DNA of 33,663 nucleotides, taken from NCBI GenBank assembly GCA_025357895.1, contig JANYLL010000373.1, positions 1-33,663 on the forward strand, in the 5' to 3' direction. The position numbers were made by a program, and so were the translations under genes. This DNA comes from Ignavibacteriota bacterium (GTDB taxonomy: Bacteria; Bacteroidota; Ignavibacteria; Palsa-1295). Positions 1 through 7,358 of the stretch are shown here, in pieces; the stretch's first letter is position 1; each line of letters starts with the position of its first letter. The notes under the pieces were generated by a model. It saw only the letters and a list, made by a program, of their open reading frames with translations. It ran no database searches and was not told the DNA's origin.

Positions 1-13
1 GGAAAAATACTCA

Positions 14-811
14 ATGATAAAAGTTACCCGGTCGGTCATTCCCTCACTTTTTACAGTTATGAATCTCTTCAGCGGATTCATTGCGATCAAAACAGCATTC
101 ATCGACGGCGATTTTGAGAAAGCGGGATGGTTCATTGTTCTCGGTGCTTTCTTTGACACTCTCGATGGAATGATGGCACGCCTAACGCATTCGGCAAGCG
201 AATTTGGTGTCGAACTTGATTCGCTCGCCGATGTCGTAACCTTCGGTGTTGCACCAAGCGCCATTGTTTATAAGCTTTTTTTCTACCAATTTGAAACTAT
301 CGGTATTCTCATAGCAGCACTTCCAATGATCTGCGGTGCGCTTCGTTTAGCACGATTCAATGTCCAGCTTGTCGGCTTCGATAAAGATTATTTTAAAGGT
401 CTGCCAATCCCATCTGCGGCGATACTGATTGTTTCTTTCGTCACGTTCTATTTTCTTCGCGGTGAACCTTCATTCATCTCGCATCAGGGATTGGATATTG
501 CAATGTTCATTGTAGTTATCGGTTCATCACTGATGATGGTCAGCACCGTGAAATACGAAACCCTTCCAAAATTTTCCGGCAAAGCCATCAAAACAGAACC
601 TGCAAAATTTATTGTTGTCTTGGTTGCCATCATTCTTTCGATCATCACCAAGGGTTCGGCAATATTTCCGTTCTTCCTTGTATTTATCCTCTTCGGACTT
701 ATCCGATCGATCATCGTACGCACGAAAAAAGTTGTACGAGACCGCCATGCCGGAGCACTTTTCGACGAAGAAGAATTAGAGCAGGAAGAAAAATCGACCT
801 TTGGGATCTAA
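14..811 (+). CDS. pssA: CDP-diacylglycerol-serine O-phosphatidyltransferase
   Basis: This enzyme joins CDP-diacylglycerol and L-serine to make phosphatidylserine, the precursor of phosphatidylethanolamine, at the inner membrane. The CDP-alcohol phosphotransferase signature D-x2-D-G-x2-A-R-x8-G-x3-D-x3-D is complete at residues 48-73 (D48, D51, G52, A55, R56, G65, D69, D73). Several hydrophobic segments surround it (about residues 10-30, 38-50, 90-110, 135-150, 160-175 and 200-230), and the tail is charged and acidic. At 265 residues it matches the short membrane-embedded type II PssA found in Gram-positive bacteria and Bacteroidota, not the soluble E. coli type. The ATG follows a weak purine-rich stretch only 13 bases from the window edge, so an upstream partner such as psd cannot be seen. 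It converges with the next gene, with 5 bases between the stops. Confidence 0.93.
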   Translation: MIKVTRSVIPSLFTVMNLFSGFIAIKTAFIDGDFEKAGWFIVLGAFFDTLDGMMARLTHSASEFGVELDSLADVVTFGVAPSAIVYKLFFYQFETIGILIAALPMICGALRLARFNVQLVGFDKDYFKGLPIPSAAILIVSFVTFYFLRGEPSFISHQGLDIAMFIVVIGSSLMMVSTVKYETLPKFSGKAIKTEPAKFIVVLVAIILSIITKGSAIFPFFLVFILFGLIRSIIVRTKKVVRDRHAGALFDEEELEQEEKSTFGI

Positions 812-816
812 GGGTG

Positions 817-1422
817 TCAATGCAGAAATTTGCCAAATCGCTTCAACCAATTTCTTGACGACTGATAATCTGGATAAGTCTCAGCTAATCTCGACCAGAA
901 AGCTTTTGAATGATTAAAGATTACTGTATGAGCAAGTTCATGCAGTATTACATAATCAATAATATTCGGAGGAGCTTTCATTAATCTCCAATTTAAAGAG
1001 ATGTTTTTTTTCAGCGAACAGCTTCCCCACCGTGTTTTAGCATCTCTGCTCGATACTTTATTGTAAGAATATCCGAATTCTGCGGCAAGTTCAGCGATTC
1101 GTCTGCCAAAATATTCTTTTGCATGATTTTTATACCAATTTTCGAGAGTTGTTTTTTTGGTAATATCAAAGCCCGGATTTGTGGCATCGCCCAAGAATGC
1201 AACTTCATTATTTATTAATACAATATATTTCTCGCGATCTTCATTGAAAGATGAAACATGTTTATTGATCCAATTGGCTTTTTCTGCGAGAAATAAAAGT
1301 AGATCGGAATCAGAGTATCGATGAGGGATCGTAATTTTTACCTGCGAATCGGGATGCACCGTGATCCGTGCGTATTTTACTTTCTTTCTCTGTATGGTAT
1401 ATTTGCCGGTGCTGACGTTCAC
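817..1422 (-). CDS. YgjP/SprT-like zinc metallopeptidase-family protein (DUF45)
   Basis: This is a 201-residue protein of the YgjP-like metal-dependent hydrolase family (DUF45, related to M48/SprT gluzincins). The zinc-binding H-E-L-A-H is at residues 161-165, and a third histidine ligand at 171 gives the family pattern H-E-x2-H-x5-H. A conserved R-W-G-S-C stretch lies at 131-135. There is no signal peptide or membrane segment, so it should be cytoplasmic. The substrate of this family is not established. The start is GTG (1420-1422). No in-frame ATG lies nearby, and the next methionine (about residue 148) would remove most of the domain. It is divergent from purS with about 116 bases between them, which must hold promoters for both. 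Family assignment is firm; the biochemical role is unknown. Confidence 0.85.
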   Translation of the reverse strand: MNVSTGKYTIQRKKVKYARITVHPDSQVKITIPHRYSDSDLLLFLAEKANWINKHVSSFNEDREKYIVLINNEVAFLGDATNPGFDITKKTTLENWYKNHAKEYFGRRIAELAAEFGYSYNKVSSRDAKTRWGSCSLKKNISLNWRLMKAPPNIIDYVILHELAHTVIFNHSKAFWSRLAETYPDYQSSRNWLKRFGKFLH

Positions 1423-1538
1423 GTATCTAAATAATTATTTTGTACGTGTACTAAACGGCGATGTTCGATCTAACATTTCAATCTTTTCGGCAAGAATTTT
1501 TTCTGCGACGGATAAGACGAATTTATTGTTAATACTAT

Positions 1539-1814
1539 ATGCACTACCACGTCTATATCGCCACAGAGCGAAAAGAAGCCATTCTTGATCCGCAAGGGAA
1601 AGCGACCCATCATGCACTTGATTCATTGGGAATGTCACAAGTTGCCGATGTACGTATCGGTAAATTTATTCGTCTTGCTGTTGATGCCGATTCAAAGGAA
1701 AATGCCCAATCGATTGCCGAAGAATCCAGCCGCAAACTGCTTGCGAATCCCATCATGGAGACTTTCCGAATTGTAGAGATCTTAGAAGCTACACCAAAAG
1801 GAGCAAGTCACTAA
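1539..1814 (+). CDS. purS: Phosphoribosylformylglycinamidine synthase subunit PurS
   Basis: PurS is the small structural subunit of the three-part FGAM synthase (PurS-PurQ-PurL), step 4 of de novo purine synthesis. It bridges the glutaminase PurQ and the synthetase PurL and helps ammonia channelling. The 91 residues fit the family length. They carry the typical pattern of an N-terminal beta strand, a D-P-Q-G-x-A motif (about residues 17-22), a conserved helix around the S-L-G segment (29-31), a V-R-I-G-K-F strand and a C-terminal N-P-I-x-E-x-F block. The stop codon overlaps the ATG of purQ by one base (TAATG), so the two are translationally coupled. No Shine-Dalgarno is obvious before the ATG. 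purL is not in the window. Confidence 0.9.
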   Translation: MHYHVYIATERKEAILDPQGKATHHALDSLGMSQVADVRIGKFIRLAVDADSKENAQSIAEESSRKLLANPIMETFRIVEILEATPKGASH

Positions 1815-2536
1815 TGAAGACACGTGTCATCGTTTTTCCGGGTTCTAATTGCGATCACGATGCGATGCATGCTCTGAAAAATGTAATCGGTGAATCCGAT
1901 ACTGAATTTGTTTGGCATAAAGATGAAACGATAGGTAGAGGAGTTGATCTTGTAATCCTTCCCGGAGGATTTTCTTATGGTGACTATCTTCGCACTGGTG
2001 CAATTGCCAGATTCTCGCCGGTGATGAAAGATGTTATCAGTTTCGCAAATGATGGAGGCACAGTTATTGGAATTTGCAATGGCTTTCAGGTACTTTGCGA
2101 AAGCGGTTTGCTTCCGGGAGTGTTGATCCGTAATGAAGCCCTTAAATTCAGATGTAAGTGGGTAAATCTTCGGTCCGAAAATACCGATACGAGGTTTACT
2201 AATTCTTTGCTACCGGGCGAAGTTATCAACGTTCCAATTGCACATGGCGAAGGATTATACATGGCTGATCCAGAAACAATTAAAGATCTTGAAGAAAACA
2301 AGCAGATCGTTTTCAGATATAGTACTGAAAGCGGTGAACTTTCCCAAGAAGCAAATCCTAACGGTTCGATCAATAATATTGCCGGAATTATCAATAAAGG
2401 AGGTAATGTCCTTGGTATGATGCCTCATCCAGAGCGGGCATGTGAAGATCTTTTAGGGAGCGCAGATGGCATTAAGGTCTTCCGATCACTGGCACGGCAT
2501 TTTGAATTTGCCAAAGAAAAACAAGCAATTGTCTAA
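1814..2536 (+). CDS. purQ: Phosphoribosylformylglycinamidine synthase glutaminase subunit PurQ
   Basis: PurQ is a class I glutamine amidotransferase. It releases ammonia from glutamine for the PurL-catalysed conversion of FGAR to FGAM in purine synthesis. The nucleophile is C88 in the G-I-C-N-G-F-Q elbow, and the rest of the triad is H205 and E207 in M-P-H-P-E-R. The N-terminal F-P-G-S-N-C-D block and the G-G-F-S-Y-G-D-Y-L-R segment (51-60) are diagnostic for PurQ over other amidotransferases. At 240 residues it is the free-standing form, not the domain fused at the C-terminus of large PurL enzymes. It overlaps purS by one base and is surely in the same operon. A 33-base spacer separates its stop from the next small ORF. 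Confidence 0.96.
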   Translation: MKTRVIVFPGSNCDHDAMHALKNVIGESDTEFVWHKDETIGRGVDLVILPGGFSYGDYLRTGAIARFSPVMKDVISFANDGGTVIGICNGFQVLCESGLLPGVLIRNEALKFRCKWVNLRSENTDTRFTNSLLPGEVINVPIAHGEGLYMADPETIKDLEENKQIVFRYSTESGELSQEANPNGSINNIAGIINKGGNVLGMMPHPERACEDLLGSADGIKVFRSLARHFEFAKEKQAIV

Positions 2537-2569
2537 TCTCATTAAACTTTTTCATTACTAAAACCTCTA

Positions 2570-2701
2570 ATGCTGTATCTACAAAGTTTACTGTTAGTTA
2601 TAGCTTTAATCGCATTGGGAGCGGTTTTCGTCGGCATTATAAAAAATGCTCACGGACCGCGTAAAGGCAAATATCGGACTTCATGGTTTGCCAAGAAATG
2701 A
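2570..2701 (+). CDS. Possible small single-pass membrane protein, 43 residues
   Basis: This short ORF in the purQ-tatA gap starts with ATG at 2570 and ends with TGA at 2699-2701. The product would be 43 residues. A strongly hydrophobic stretch (about residues 3-23, rich in L, V, I, A and G) is followed by a basic tail with several K/R and a terminal W-F-A-K-K. That is the layout of a small membrane protein with its C-terminus in the cytoplasm. It fills the only sizeable gap in this stretch and is the same strand as its neighbours. There is no clear Shine-Dalgarno, and I do not recognise a family. Codon use looks like the flanking genes. It may be real, but at this length chance cannot be excluded. 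Confidence 0.45.
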   Translation: MLYLQSLLLVIALIALGAVFVGIIKNAHGPRKGKYRTSWFAKK

Positions 2702-2784
2702 GGGTAAAAACGAACCTTATCGCAGAATATCAAGTTTTCTAACATAAGGCAGGTATCATAGTATTATTAATAAAGGAGAATATA

Positions 2785-2982
2785 ATGTTTAAAAATTTAG
2801 GCGCTTTTGAATTATTGATCATTGTTGCTATCGTTGTACTACTATTCGGCGGCAAGAAGATCCCTGAACTTATGCGCGGTTTAGGTAAGGGTATGCATGA
2901 ATTCAAGAAATCTTCTGAAGGTCATAGCGATGATGAGCCTGCTGTTCCTCCTGTAAATCCACCAACGCAGAATAAGGTTTAA
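2785..2982 (+). CDS. tatA: Sec-independent protein translocase subunit TatA
   Basis: TatA is the pore-forming subunit of the twin-arginine translocase, which exports folded proteins. The 65-residue product has the canonical layout: a short N-terminus with a polar residue (E9), one transmembrane helix (about 8-22), the F-G-G hinge, then the amphipathic helix beginning K-K-I-P-E-L and continuing L-G-K-G-M-H-E-F-K-K. The tail is short, acidic and proline-rich. The start is well supported: AAAGGAG at 2772-2778 lies six bases before the ATG, one of the few good Shine-Dalgarno sites here. It is followed after four bases by a second TatA/B-type gene. tatC is not in the window. Confidence 0.9.
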   Translation: MFKNLGAFELLIIVAIVVLLFGGKKIPELMRGLGKGMHEFKKSSEGHSDDEPAVPPVNPPTQNKV

Positions 2983-2986
2983 GGCT

Positions 2987-3361
2987 ATGTTTGAGAATTT
3001 AGGCGGGGGCGAGATGCTCCTGATCTTCTTAGTTATTCTGATCTTCTTCGGACCGAAGAAGATTCCTGAACTTGCAACAAGTTTAGGAAAAGGTATGCGT
3101 AAATTTCGCGATGCTAAAGAAGGCTTGGAAGATCAATTAAAGACTGTGATGAAAGAACCGGTCGAAGCTTTGCAGGCGGCAAAAGCTCAATTTGACCAGC
3201 ATCTCACCGACGCACAAAAGCCTATGCAAGAAACTGCGCAGGCTTTCCAGAATTTAGGAATGCCAACACCAACAACTCCTGTTCCGCTACCTGCAGGCGA
3301 ACCACCTGTCGTTACTGTCTCAATGACGGAGCCAACATCTCTTTCTTCTAAAGCAGAATAA
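2987..3361 (+). CDS. TatA/TatB-family twin-arginine translocase subunit
   Basis: This is a second TatA/B-type protein of 124 residues, four bases behind tatA. The transmembrane helix spans about residues 9-22, followed by the F-G-P-K-K-I-P-E-L hinge and amphipathic helix and then a long charged helix rich in K, E, Q and A (about 40-85). The tail is rich in proline and threonine. The F-G-P hinge and long helical extension resemble TatB or the longer TatA paralogues, so it may act with TatC in substrate recognition. TatA and TatB cannot be told apart reliably by eye, so no symbol is given. Tandem TatA-like genes are common in Bacteroidota and relatives. The gene converges with the unknown-function gene at 3378-3908, 16 bases apart, and no strong hairpin is visible between them. 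Confidence 0.87.
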   Translation: MFENLGGGEMLLIFLVILIFFGPKKIPELATSLGKGMRKFRDAKEGLEDQLKTVMKEPVEALQAAKAQFDQHLTDAQKPMQETAQAFQNLGMPTPTTPVPLPAGEPPVVTVSMTEPTSLSSKAE

Positions 3362-3377
3362 TTCTTATTTATTGTTT

Positions 3378-3908
3378 TCAGATGTATCTACTGTCATACG
3401 CCCAGTGTAAGACAGCTTGTCGTTGTCTCTTACGGCAATCCAAATCCCCTGCTTTGCAATTATTCTTTATCTGAACAATGTGTCTTTTAATTGCATACCA
3501 TCGCTTTATCTGACGGTCGTCCTCTGCCGGAATTCTCCGTCCCATAAAATACCTGCAATACCATTGAAACCAACCTCGAGGATCGTCTTTATATATCCAC
3601 CCTTTTTCAATCCAAATTGTTAACGACTGACTTGCCCGGACGCCAAAAAAATTCAGTTTAGGGTCATATTTATCAGGACTGAGTTTTGCCCTCGCAAACC
3701 ATGAGGGAGGAAATTCAGCAGCACAATCCGTCATATACTTCCCTCCGAATATGCCTAAGGCAAGCATTTTTTCCGGAGTAAGTTCGGGTTTAAAGCGAGG
3801 ATCAAAGTTCTCTCCGATAGGCTCAGTCAGATAATAACTGTAGCCCGACTGCATTCTATCATTGACTTGAACAAGTTTCTTCTTAATTCGCTTATGAATG
3901 GTCAGCAT
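3378..3908 (-). CDS. Conserved protein of unknown function, rich in W/Y motifs
   Basis: This is a 176-residue soluble protein with no signal peptide or membrane helix. It is very rich in aromatic and basic residues. Motif blocks that look highly constrained are P-E-L-T-P-E-x-M-L-x-L-G-x-F-G-G-K-Y-M-T-D (about 42-62), P-x-S-W-F, N-F-F-G-V-x-A-S-Q, D-P-R-G-W-F-Q-W-Y-C-R-Y, M-G-R-R, and a C-terminal C-R-x-R-Q-R-Q-x-x-L-H-W-A-Y-D-S-R. From memory this resembles a widely distributed uncharacterised family in bacteria and some eukaryotes, but no function is known to me. The longest frame opens at a GTG (3915-3917). I prefer the ATG at 3906-3908, because AGGTGG (complement of 3914-3919) sits five bases upstream and would otherwise be inside the gene. 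It lies just downstream of the tRNA-Ser terminator. Confidence 0.8.
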   Translation of the reverse strand: MLTIHKRIKKKLVQVNDRMQSGYSYYLTEPIGENFDPRFKPELTPEKMLALGIFGGKYMTDCAAEFPPSWFARAKLSPDKYDPKLNFFGVRASQSLTIWIEKGWIYKDDPRGWFQWYCRYFMGRRIPAEDDRQIKRWYAIKRHIVQIKNNCKAGDLDCRKRQRQAVLHWAYDSRYI

Positions 3909-3927
3909 AATCTCCACCTATTTATAT

Positions 3928-3958
3928 AATAAAGGCAAGCTGAAAGCCTGCCTTTATT
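3928..3958 (-). terminator. Hairpin terminator downstream of tRNA-Ser
   Basis: Two 13-base arms (3928-3940 and 3946-3958) are complementary except for one position and enclose a five-base loop. Read on the minus strand the hairpin begins six bases after the tRNA-Ser end and closes with a T-rich arm followed by AT-rich sequence. It fits an intrinsic terminator for the tRNA transcript. It also lies just before the Shine-Dalgarno of the next minus-strand gene, so read-through could still reach that gene. Confidence 0.65.
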
Positions 3959-3963
3959 GAAAG

Positions 3964-4045
3964 CGGAGGGCGAGGGAGTCGAACTCTCATAGCCTTGCGG
4001 CTGGCAGTTTTCAAGACTGCTGCAATACCATTATGCGAGCCCTCC
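3964..4045 (-). tRNA. tRNA-Ser (anticodon UGA)
   Basis: Read on the minus strand, a perfect 7-bp acceptor stem pairs 4039-4045 with 3965-3971, followed by discriminator G73 (the usual serine identity base). The D arm contains the GG pair. The anticodon stem is five perfect pairs (GCAGT with ACTGC) around the loop CTTGAAA, giving anticodon TGA, which reads UCA serine codons. A long variable arm (stem AGCC/GGCT with a GCAA loop) marks a class II tRNA, as expected for serine. The T loop is TTCGACT, and the T stem has one A-C mismatch. CCA is not encoded. An open frame across this RNA on the plus strand is incidental. Confidence 0.93.
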
Positions 4046-4123
4046 GTGGATTCGCTGAGACATAACTCTTTGCAGGTAAACGTTGTTCCAAGAACATTCG
4101 AATTTTTCAAGAAATATTTCCCT

Positions 4124-5281
4124 ATGCATAATTTCGGCAAAGAGATTCGCAAACGCTGGCTGCTTGACGATGATGTTGTATTTATGAATCATGGCTCTTT
4201 CGGAGCTTGTCCGCGGGATGTTCTGGTCGCCCAAAGTGAATGGCGCACGAAAATGGAGCAGCAGCTCGTCAAATTTATGACGGTCGATGCTCCGATAGGA
4301 TTAAAGGATTCACTAACAAAACTTGGAGCATTCGTCGGAGCAAAAGAGCAAGATATCGTTTTCGTCGAAAATGCCACATCAGGTGTCAATGCCGTCGTAC
4401 GCTCGTTAATGCCGACCTTCAAACCCGGGGATGAACTTTTTACGACGACGCATGTCTATGGGGCGATGCGAAAAACCTTGCATTATGCCGCCGATGTCAC
4501 AGGAGCAAAAGTTGTTGAAAGAACTATACCTTTCCCGATTCAAAGTGCCGACCAGGTTGTAGAAGCTGTAAAGAGCGGGATAACCGATAAAACAAAATTT
4601 GCAATAATTGATCATATTACTTCTCCTTCTGCTCTTGTCTACCCGATAGAACGAATCATTCCGCTTTTCAAGGAGCGTGGCATACCCGTCATGATCGACG
4701 GAGCTCATGCTCTTGGAATGCTTGATATTAATATGGAAAAGTACGGTGCAGATTTTTATACCGGTAATTGTCACAAATGGCTTTATGCTCCGAAAGGCTC
4801 AGCGTTTCTTTATGTTGATCCGAAACATCAAAAGAGTATTCATCCGACAAACATCTCTCACAACTATCTTACAAGTTTTAAATCCGAGTTTGATTGGGCA
4901 GGCACTCACGATCCAACAGCATGGCTATCTGTCTCTGCCGCACTTGCTTTCATAAAGGAAATCGGAGCGAATGAAATGAGAGCTTACGGGCATAATCTCG
5001 CGCTCGAAGCTCGAAAAATGTTAGCAAAATCCTGGGGGACAAATTTTGTGGCACCGGAAGATATGATCGGCATGCTTGCAACACTCGAACTTCCCGGCAA
5101 TCCCAAAGATACTGACAAACATACTGCTACATTGCATGATAGGCTTCGCGATGAATTTCATTGCGAACTTCCGGTTATCGTCTTGGGCGATCATACCTAC
5201 GTTCGTATTTCGTGCCAAGTCTATAATGATATGTCCGATTATCATAGACTCGATGCTGCAGTGAAAAAGATCTATTCCTAA
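4124..5281 (+). CDS. Class V aminotransferase-fold PLP enzyme (isopenicillin-N epimerase-like)
   Basis: This is a PLP-dependent fold-type I enzyme of the class V group, closest by eye to the isopenicillin N epimerase-like/CefD family. The N-terminal F-M-N-H-G-S-F-G-A-C-P block (20-30) is typical of that subgroup. PLP contacts are visible as N-A-T-S-G-V-N (83-89), D192 and H195 in I-D-G-A-H-A-L-G, and the Schiff-base lysine K218 in N-C-H-K-W-L. The product is 385 residues. The open frame extends upstream to 3995 but would run through the tRNA-Ser gene. The ATG at 4124 gives the expected N-terminus, so I use it. The substrate cannot be told from sequence; cysteine desulfurase-like lyase or epimerase chemistry is possible. 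mtnN follows five bases later, so the two are probably co-transcribed. Confidence 0.82.
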   Translation: MHNFGKEIRKRWLLDDDVVFMNHGSFGACPRDVLVAQSEWRTKMEQQLVKFMTVDAPIGLKDSLTKLGAFVGAKEQDIVFVENATSGVNAVVRSLMPTFKPGDELFTTTHVYGAMRKTLHYAADVTGAKVVERTIPFPIQSADQVVEAVKSGITDKTKFAIIDHITSPSALVYPIERIIPLFKERGIPVMIDGAHALGMLDINMEKYGADFYTGNCHKWLYAPKGSAFLYVDPKHQKSIHPTNISHNYLTSFKSEFDWAGTHDPTAWLSVSAALAFIKEIGANEMRAYGHNLALEARKMLAKSWGTNFVAPEDMIGMLATLELPGNPKDTDKHTATLHDRLRDEFHCELPVIVLGDHTYVRISCQVYNDMSDYHRLDAAVKKIYS

Positions 5282-5286
5282 TAGTA

Positions 5287-6045
5287 ATGACAATCGGCAT
5301 CCTCAGTGCAATGCATGAAGAGATCCATCTCATCTCTTCGAAAATTTCTGATAGACAAATCACAACGATTGGCAACCGCGATTATATTAGCGGGACCCTT
5401 GAAGGACAAAAAGTCGTTGCTGGTTTTTCCCGTTGGGGAAAAGTAGCCGCTTCACAGACTGCTACTACACTAATCACAAAATTCAATGCCGATAAAATAA
5501 TCTTCACAGGTGTTGCAGGTGCCATAGCCACTGAACTTCAGATTGGTGATGTCGTTATCAGCAAAGATCTGGTGCAACATGATATGGATGCAAGTGCAAT
5601 TCCTGCGTTCAAGAAATTCGAGGTTCCGCTGCTGGGAATTACACATTTCATAGCTGATTCTGATCTCATCCGACTCGCTTTAGATGCTGCACATAATTAT
5701 CTTTCGCTTATCAGATCACAAAATATTGAGCATTCTGCGCTCGATGAGTATAACATTCATTCACCCAATGTTCATTTCGGAACAATTGCAAGCGGGGATC
5801 AATTTATTGCTGATCATGCGAAGATCAAAGAGTTACGACATGCTATTAACGGCTTACTGTGCATTGAGATGGAAGGCGCCGCCGTTGCGCAGGTTTGCCA
5901 CGAGCATCAGATCCCCTTTGTCGTTATTCGCGCCATTTCCGATAAAGCGGATTCGAATGCCATTCACGATTTTCCAAATTTTGTAAAAAATATCGTCTCC
6001 CACTACTCTTACGGCATTATTCGGGCAGTGTTGAAGAATTTATAA
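5287..6045 (+). CDS. mtnN: 5'-methylthioadenosine/S-adenosylhomocysteine nucleosidase
   Basis: This enzyme hydrolyses the glycosidic bond of methylthioadenosine and S-adenosylhomocysteine, removing inhibitory SAM by-products and feeding methionine salvage. The catalytic E12 is in M-H-E-E near the N-terminus. The F-T-G-V-A-G-A block (about 77-83), the M-E in E-M-E-G-A-A-V-A-Q-V-C and the catalytic Asp in A-I-S-D-K-A-D are all present. The length of 252 residues is slightly above the usual 230 because of an insertion near residues 135-160. It is cytoplasmic. The ATG is five bases after the aminotransferase stop. Other phosphorylase-type nucleosidases share the fold, but the conserved catalytic pair favours MTAN. 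Confidence 0.9.
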   Translation: MTIGILSAMHEEIHLISSKISDRQITTIGNRDYISGTLEGQKVVAGFSRWGKVAASQTATTLITKFNADKIIFTGVAGAIATELQIGDVVISKDLVQHDMDASAIPAFKKFEVPLLGITHFIADSDLIRLALDAAHNYLSLIRSQNIEHSALDEYNIHSPNVHFGTIASGDQFIADHAKIKELRHAINGLLCIEMEGAAVAQVCHEHQIPFVVIRAISDKADSNAIHDFPNFVKNIVSHYSYGIIRAVLKNL

Positions 6046-6078
6046 ATCGTTTATTACTGTTTGTAACGTCTCTATTAC

Positions 6079-6084
6079 TATAAT
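6079..6084 (+). promoter_or_regulatory. Candidate -10 element before kbl
   Basis: A perfect TATAAT lies seven bases before the kbl ATG. If used as a sigma-70 -10 box, transcription would begin at or very near the ATG, giving a leaderless mRNA. No well-spaced -35 box is clear (TTACTG lies 19 bases upstream). AT-rich sequence makes chance occurrence likely. Confidence 0.2.
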
Positions 6085-6090
6085 TCTCTT

Positions 6091-7284
6091 ATGTACGGAA
6101 AAATCAAAGAAGAACTTCAGTCAGAATTACAATCGATTAAAGATTCAGGGCTTTATAAAGAGGAGCGAATTATTACCACACCTCAAGGTGTCGAGATAAA
6201 GGTTGAAGGAAAATCCGGCACATATCTTAATTTTTGTGCGAATAATTATCTTGGGCTGTCTTCTCACCCTCGTGTTATCAAAGCGGCGCATGATGCTCTT
6301 GATAAGCATGGCTACGGCATGTCCAGTGTCCGATTTATCTGCGGCACGGAAGACTTGCATAAAGAACTTGAATCCGAGATTTCAAAATTCTTGCAAACCG
6401 ATGATACGATCCTTTATGTAGCTTGCTTCGATGCGAACGGCGGAGTCTTCGAGCCGTTCTTTGCAGAAAATGATGCTATCATCAGCGATGAATTAAATCA
6501 TGCTTCGATAATTGATGGTGTAAGACTTTCAAAAGCACAGCGATTCCGGTATAAGAATTCCAATATGGAAGAGCTTGAAAACATTCTGAAAGAAACGCAA
6601 AATCTTAGGCACAGGATTATTGTCACCGACGGAGTTTTTTCGATGGATGGATCAATTGCAAAACTCGGAGCAATATGCAATTTAGCAGATAAATATGAAG
6701 CGCTTGTCATGGTTGACGATAGCCATGCTTCAGGGTTTATTGGCAAAACCGGCCGAGGCTCGATCGAGTTTGAGAATGTTATGGGAAGAGTAGATATCAT
6801 CACCTCTACCCTTGGCAAAGCTCTTGGCGGCGCAGCTGGAGGTTTTACATCGGGGCGTAAAGAGATAATCGACATGCTTCGTCAGCGTTCGCGCCCGTAT
6901 CTCTTTAGTAACTCACTTCCCCCTGCTATTGCCGGTGCTGCATTGGAAGTAATACGAATGCTGGGTGAGACAACGGAGTTGCGAGATAAACTCGAAAAAA
7001 ATACGAAGTATTTCCGTGAAAAAATGACAGCTGCTGGTTTTGATATAAAACCCGGTGTCCATCCTATAACGCCGATCATGCTCTACGAGGCACCGCTTGC
7101 ACAGGCATTTGCATCCGAACTTTTGAACGAGGGAATCTATGTGATCGGATTTTTCTATCCCGTTGTAGCAAAAGGACAAGCACGCATCCGAGTGCAAATT
7201 TCTGCCGGTCATGAACGTGAGCATCTGGATAAAGCCATTGCGGGATTTACGAAAGTAGGGAAGAAGCTTGGAGTGATTAAGTAA
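6091..7284 (+). CDS. kbl: Glycine C-acetyltransferase (2-amino-3-ketobutyrate CoA ligase)
   Basis: Kbl is a PLP enzyme of the alpha-oxoamine synthase family. It cleaves 2-amino-3-oxobutyrate with CoA to glycine and acetyl-CoA, completing threonine degradation after threonine dehydrogenase. At 397 residues it matches E. coli Kbl closely along its length. Blocks shared with that enzyme are N-F-C-A-N-N-Y-L-G-L (47-56), S-V-R-F-I-C-G-T (79-86), C-F-D-A-N-G-G (112-118), D-D-S-H-A (209-213), the Schiff-base K243 in T-L-G-K-A-L-G-G, and R-Q-R-S-R-P-Y-L-F-S-N-S-L. These separate it from serine palmitoyltransferase and BioF paralogues. No tdh gene is in view. It ends against an unusual heptamer-repeat hairpin that it shares with the convergent comEC gene. 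Confidence 0.95.
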   Translation: MYGKIKEELQSELQSIKDSGLYKEERIITTPQGVEIKVEGKSGTYLNFCANNYLGLSSHPRVIKAAHDALDKHGYGMSSVRFICGTEDLHKELESEISKFLQTDDTILYVACFDANGGVFEPFFAENDAIISDELNHASIIDGVRLSKAQRFRYKNSNMEELENILKETQNLRHRIIVTDGVFSMDGSIAKLGAICNLADKYEALVMVDDSHASGFIGKTGRGSIEFENVMGRVDIITSTLGKALGGAAGGFTSGRKEIIDMLRQRSRPYLFSNSLPPAIAGAALEVIRMLGETTELRDKLEKNTKYFREKMTAAGFDIKPGVHPITPIMLYEAPLAQAFASELLNEGIYVIGFFYPVVAKGQARIRVQISAGHEREHLDKAIAGFTKVGKKLGVIK

Positions 7285-7352
7285 GTCAAAAGTAAAAAAA
7301 TCAAAAGACAAAAGTAGACTTTTTTGACTTTTGATTTTGAACTTTTGACTTA
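7284..7352. repeat. Heptamer-repeat inverted arms between kbl and comEC, probable two-way terminator
   Basis: The left arm (7284-7318) is a run of degenerate 7-base units related to AGTCAAA. The right arm (about 7321-7352) is a run of units related to GACTTTT, its reverse complement. The arms pair over about 30 bases with a few mismatches and small gaps, and each strand then reads into a T-rich stretch. Because the flanking genes converge, the hairpin could end transcription from both sides. The 7-base internal period is not needed for a terminator, and similar designs with other heptamers occur elsewhere in the window. Confidence 0.75.
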
Positions 7353-7358
7353 ATACTC

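Noticed and set aside
1435..1638. 67-residue minus-strand frame over the purS start
   Set aside because: It overlaps the first 100 bases of purS, shows no recognisable motif, and lies in the divergent promoter gap. Treated as a shadow frame.
3995..4123. N-terminal extension of the class V aminotransferase
   Set aside because: The extra 43 codons run through tRNA-Ser on the other strand, and the normal N-terminus of the family begins at the ATG at 4124.
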